Position numbers and translations under genes: made by a program
Part shown: positions 6,313 to 7,415 of the stretch, piece after piece
Position numbering within the stretch: position 1 is the stretch's first letter
How the letters are laid out: every line of letters starts with the position of its first letter
The notes under the pieces: generated by a model
Told to the model about the DNA's origin: nothing
The model's input: the letters and a program-made list of their open reading frames with translations, nothing else
Database searches by the model: none
Source of the DNA: Methanosphaera sp. rholeuAM74
GTDB lineage: Archaea > Methanobacteriota > Methanobacteria > Methanobacteriales > Methanobacteriaceae
Direction of reading: 5' to 3'
Length of the DNA stretch: 7,415 nucleotides
Assembly (NCBI GenBank): GCA_003266075.1
Contig: MUZZ01000252.1
Location: 1-7,415 of the forward strand

Positions 6313-6741
6313 CTATAGTGTTTGCATGAGTAGTAGTGTTATGCTTATTATTGCTGTGAATAGTGCGCTTATTGCTGCTCCTCCTACTGCGAATAGTATT
6401 TTCTGGATGACGTCTATTCGGTGGTTTGTGGCTTTGATTTTTGCTGTGTTTTTGTTTGCTGTTTCTTTTAGTTTGTCTAGGCATTTCATTTGTTCGTCCA
6501 TGTTGTCTATTCTTTGTCGTAGTTTTGCTATGTTTTCTGTTGTCTTGTTTTGTCCTTCTTGTAGGTTTGTGAGTGTTTTCATGACTTCTAGGTTGTATCT
6601 TCTTTGTTCTTGTTCTATTGTGTCTAGTCCTCGTTCTAGTTTGTTTTCTAGTTGTGTGAGTCGGTAGTCGAGGAATCTGTAGTCGTTGGGGGGTGTTGTT
6701 GTCTTGTCTGGGTGTGGTGTTGTTTTTTTATTGTTGCACAT
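6313..6741 (-). CDS. Coiled-coil protein with C-terminal membrane anchor, XhlA/holin-like
   Basis: 142 residues. A polar Thr/Pro-rich start (1-20) is followed by a long coiled-coil region (about 22-110, with leucine/isoleucine heptads such as YRLTQLENKLERGLDTIEQ). One membrane span follows at about 115-138 (IQKILFAVGGAAISALFTAIISI), leaving a four-residue tail. A coiled coil followed by a terminal span is the layout of XhlA-type proteins, which work with a holin and endolysin in PBSX-like phages. The similarity is in architecture and I cannot confirm homology. GAGGA (6750-6754) lies eight bases before the ATG at 6741. The gene overlaps the end of the upstream membrane gene by 14 bases, which suggests the two are co-translated and may act together. 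Its stop at 6313 overlaps the ribosome site of the GIY-YIG gene. Confidence 0.8.
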   Translation of the reverse strand: MCNNKKTTPHPDKTTTPPNDYRFLDYRLTQLENKLERGLDTIEQEQRRYNLEVMKTLTNLQEGQNKTTENIAKLRQRIDNMDEQMKCLDKLKETANKNTAKIKATNHRIDVIQKILFAVGGAAISALFTAIISITLLLMQTL

Positions 6742-7096
6742 CTTGTTTGTCCTCTTGTGTTTCTTTTGTTGTTGTTTGTTGTATTATGTCTTCTATTGTG
6801 TGTTCGGCTAGGTATTGTTGTAGTTCTGCTTGTGTTGTGAATTGTAGTTCATGTGTTTGTGTTGGTGTTTGGTTTGTGTAGTATTGTTCTAGTGTTGTTT
6901 CTTGTTTTTCTGTCATGGTTTTGGTAGAAAGGAATGTTGCTAGTGCTGTTGCGAATACCATTACTAGTCCTGTTAGGCTGGTTGTTAGTTCTGGTTGGTA
7001 TCCTTGTTTGTATGTGATTAGTATTATCCCGGTGAGTAGTAGTAGGGTGCATCCTCCGAATATTTGGATTATTATTTTCTGATTTTCGTGGTTCAT
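6728..7096 (-). CDS. Small two-span membrane protein, holin-like
   Basis: 122 residues with two hydrophobic segments, about 8-29 (IIIQIFGGCTLLLLTGIILITY) and 37-57 (LTTSLTGLVMVFATALATFLS), joined by a seven-residue turn. A long polar Gln/Thr/Glu-rich tail (58-122) is probably cytoplasmic and partly helical. Size and topology fit class II-type holins, but no family signature is visible, so lysis function is an inference. AGGAG (7108-7112) precedes the ATG at 7096 by eleven bases and overlaps the end region of the zinc-ribbon gene. The 3' end overlaps the coiled-coil membrane gene by 14 bases. It could also be a structural or superinfection-related membrane protein. Confidence 0.78.
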   Translation of the reverse strand: MNHENQKIIIQIFGGCTLLLLTGIILITYKQGYQPELTTSLTGLVMVFATALATFLSTKTMTEKQETTLEQYYTNQTPTQTHELQFTTQAELQQYLAEHTIEDIIQQTTTKETQEDKQDVQQ

Positions 7097-7099
7097 TGT

Positions 7100-7411
7100 C
7101 TATTTTTCTCCTATTATGTTGTTTTTGGGTTGTGGTTTTATTGTTTTGGTTGTTTTTTTGATGTTGAGGTGTGGGGGGTATGTTATGCCGTGTGTGGGTG
7201 GACCTCGTAGTACTAATCCACAGTGTGTGCAGTATGTTTCGTCTCGTATGGGGTCGTATGTGTGTCTGGTGTAGTTGCATTGTGGGCATGCTGGTTGGTA
7301 TGTTATGAGTGTGATGGTGTGGTCTGGGTTTATGATGATTTTGGTCCACATGTGTCTCATTTTTATGTTGTCCCATTTTTTAGTGTTCGTGGGGGGTCCG
7401 CCAAAACTCAT
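7100..7411 (-). CDS. Zinc-ribbon protein resembling the TFIIB/TFB N-terminal ribbon (start uncertain at window edge)
   Basis: 103 residues from the ATG at 7411; the frame is still open at the right edge, so the true start may lie outside. Residues 42-64 form a C-x2-C-x15-C-x2-C zinc ribbon: CPQC at 42-45, CTHC at 61-64, with a D-x-x-R-D-E segment (53-58) and then GLVLRGPP (65-72). This is the CPxC...D..R.E..C..CGLV pattern of archaeal/eukaryal transcription factor B ribbons. The cyclin-like core domains that bind TATA-binding protein and DNA are absent. It could touch RNA polymerase and modulate transcription, or simply be a structural zinc-binding virus protein. A Trp/Ile-rich strand segment (22-38) precedes the ribbon and the C-terminal tail is basic. 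The stop lies three bases before the next gene's ATG. Confidence 0.78.
   Translation of the reverse strand: MSFGGPPTNTKKWDNIKMRHMWTKIIINPDHTITLITYQPACPQCNYTRHTYDPIRDETYCTHCGLVLRGPPTHGITYPPHLNIKKTTKTIKPQPKNNIIGEK
7108..7112 (-). promoter_or_regulatory. Ribosome binding site of the holin-like gene
   Basis: AGGAG on the minus strand, eleven bases before the ATG at 7096 and lying within the last codons of the zinc-ribbon gene. It supports the ATG at 7096 and an operon arrangement with tight coupling. Confidence 0.6.
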
Positions 7412-7415
7412 TTTT

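Noticed and set aside
6302..6484. A 61-residue N-terminal extension of the GIY-YIG nuclease
   Set aside because: It lies wholly inside the coiled-coil membrane gene, is low-complexity, and the ATG at 6301 has a ribosome site and begins the nuclease fold.
6849..7376. A 175-codon minus-strand frame overlapping the zinc-ribbon and holin-like genes
   Set aside because: It is an out-of-frame reading of A/C-rich coding DNA, giving a His/Asn/Thr/Arg-rich string without domains. The two genes it overlaps have ribosome sites, a zinc ribbon and membrane spans.

Overview
The window is a block of a tailed-virus or provirus genome (head-tail, HK97-type lineage). All nine supported genes lie on the minus strand and are read from right to left with almost no gaps. 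The host is most likely an AT-rich methanogenic archaeon such as a member of the Methanobacteriales. This is an inference from ATA-rich isoleucine and AGA/AGG arginine codon use, strong AGGAG-type ribosome sites, A/C-rich coding strands and a transcription-factor-B-like zinc ribbon. No host gene is present to settle it, and an AT-rich bacterial phage remains possible.

In transcription order, the right end (7411 down to about 6313) holds a small zinc-ribbon protein, a two-span membrane protein and a coiled-coil protein with a C-terminal membrane anchor. The last two resemble a holin / XhlA-type lysis pair. Next come a GIY-YIG endonuclease (6301-5681) and the packaging and head-assembly run: terminase small subunit (5654-5088), terminase large subunit (5091-3658), portal (3656-2187) and a MuF/SPP1-gp7-type minor head protein (2115-322).

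The most interesting element is at the left. The minor head protein is fused at its C terminus to an ADP-ribosyltransferase-like domain. This is the architecture of the MuF polymorphic toxins, in which an effector is carried in the capsid and presumably delivered with the DNA. A small gene with an excellent ribosome site follows it (start at 271, running off the left edge at base 1). It is unrecognised and sits where an immunity gene would be expected. Base composition changes sharply inside the minor-head gene, at about 1300-1440. The toxin domain and the small gene share a composition different from the rest of the block, which suggests the toxin tip and its partner were acquired or exchanged as a unit.

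A second compositional anomaly is a strand-bias flip. Most of the block has A/C-rich coding strands, but the last half of the portal gene (about 2990-2187) is strongly G/T-rich on its coding strand. No tRNA, rRNA, CRISPR array, insertion sequence or attachment site was seen. There is no gene-free stretch over 300 bases; the longest gaps are about 71 bases (2116-2186) and 50 bases (272-321).
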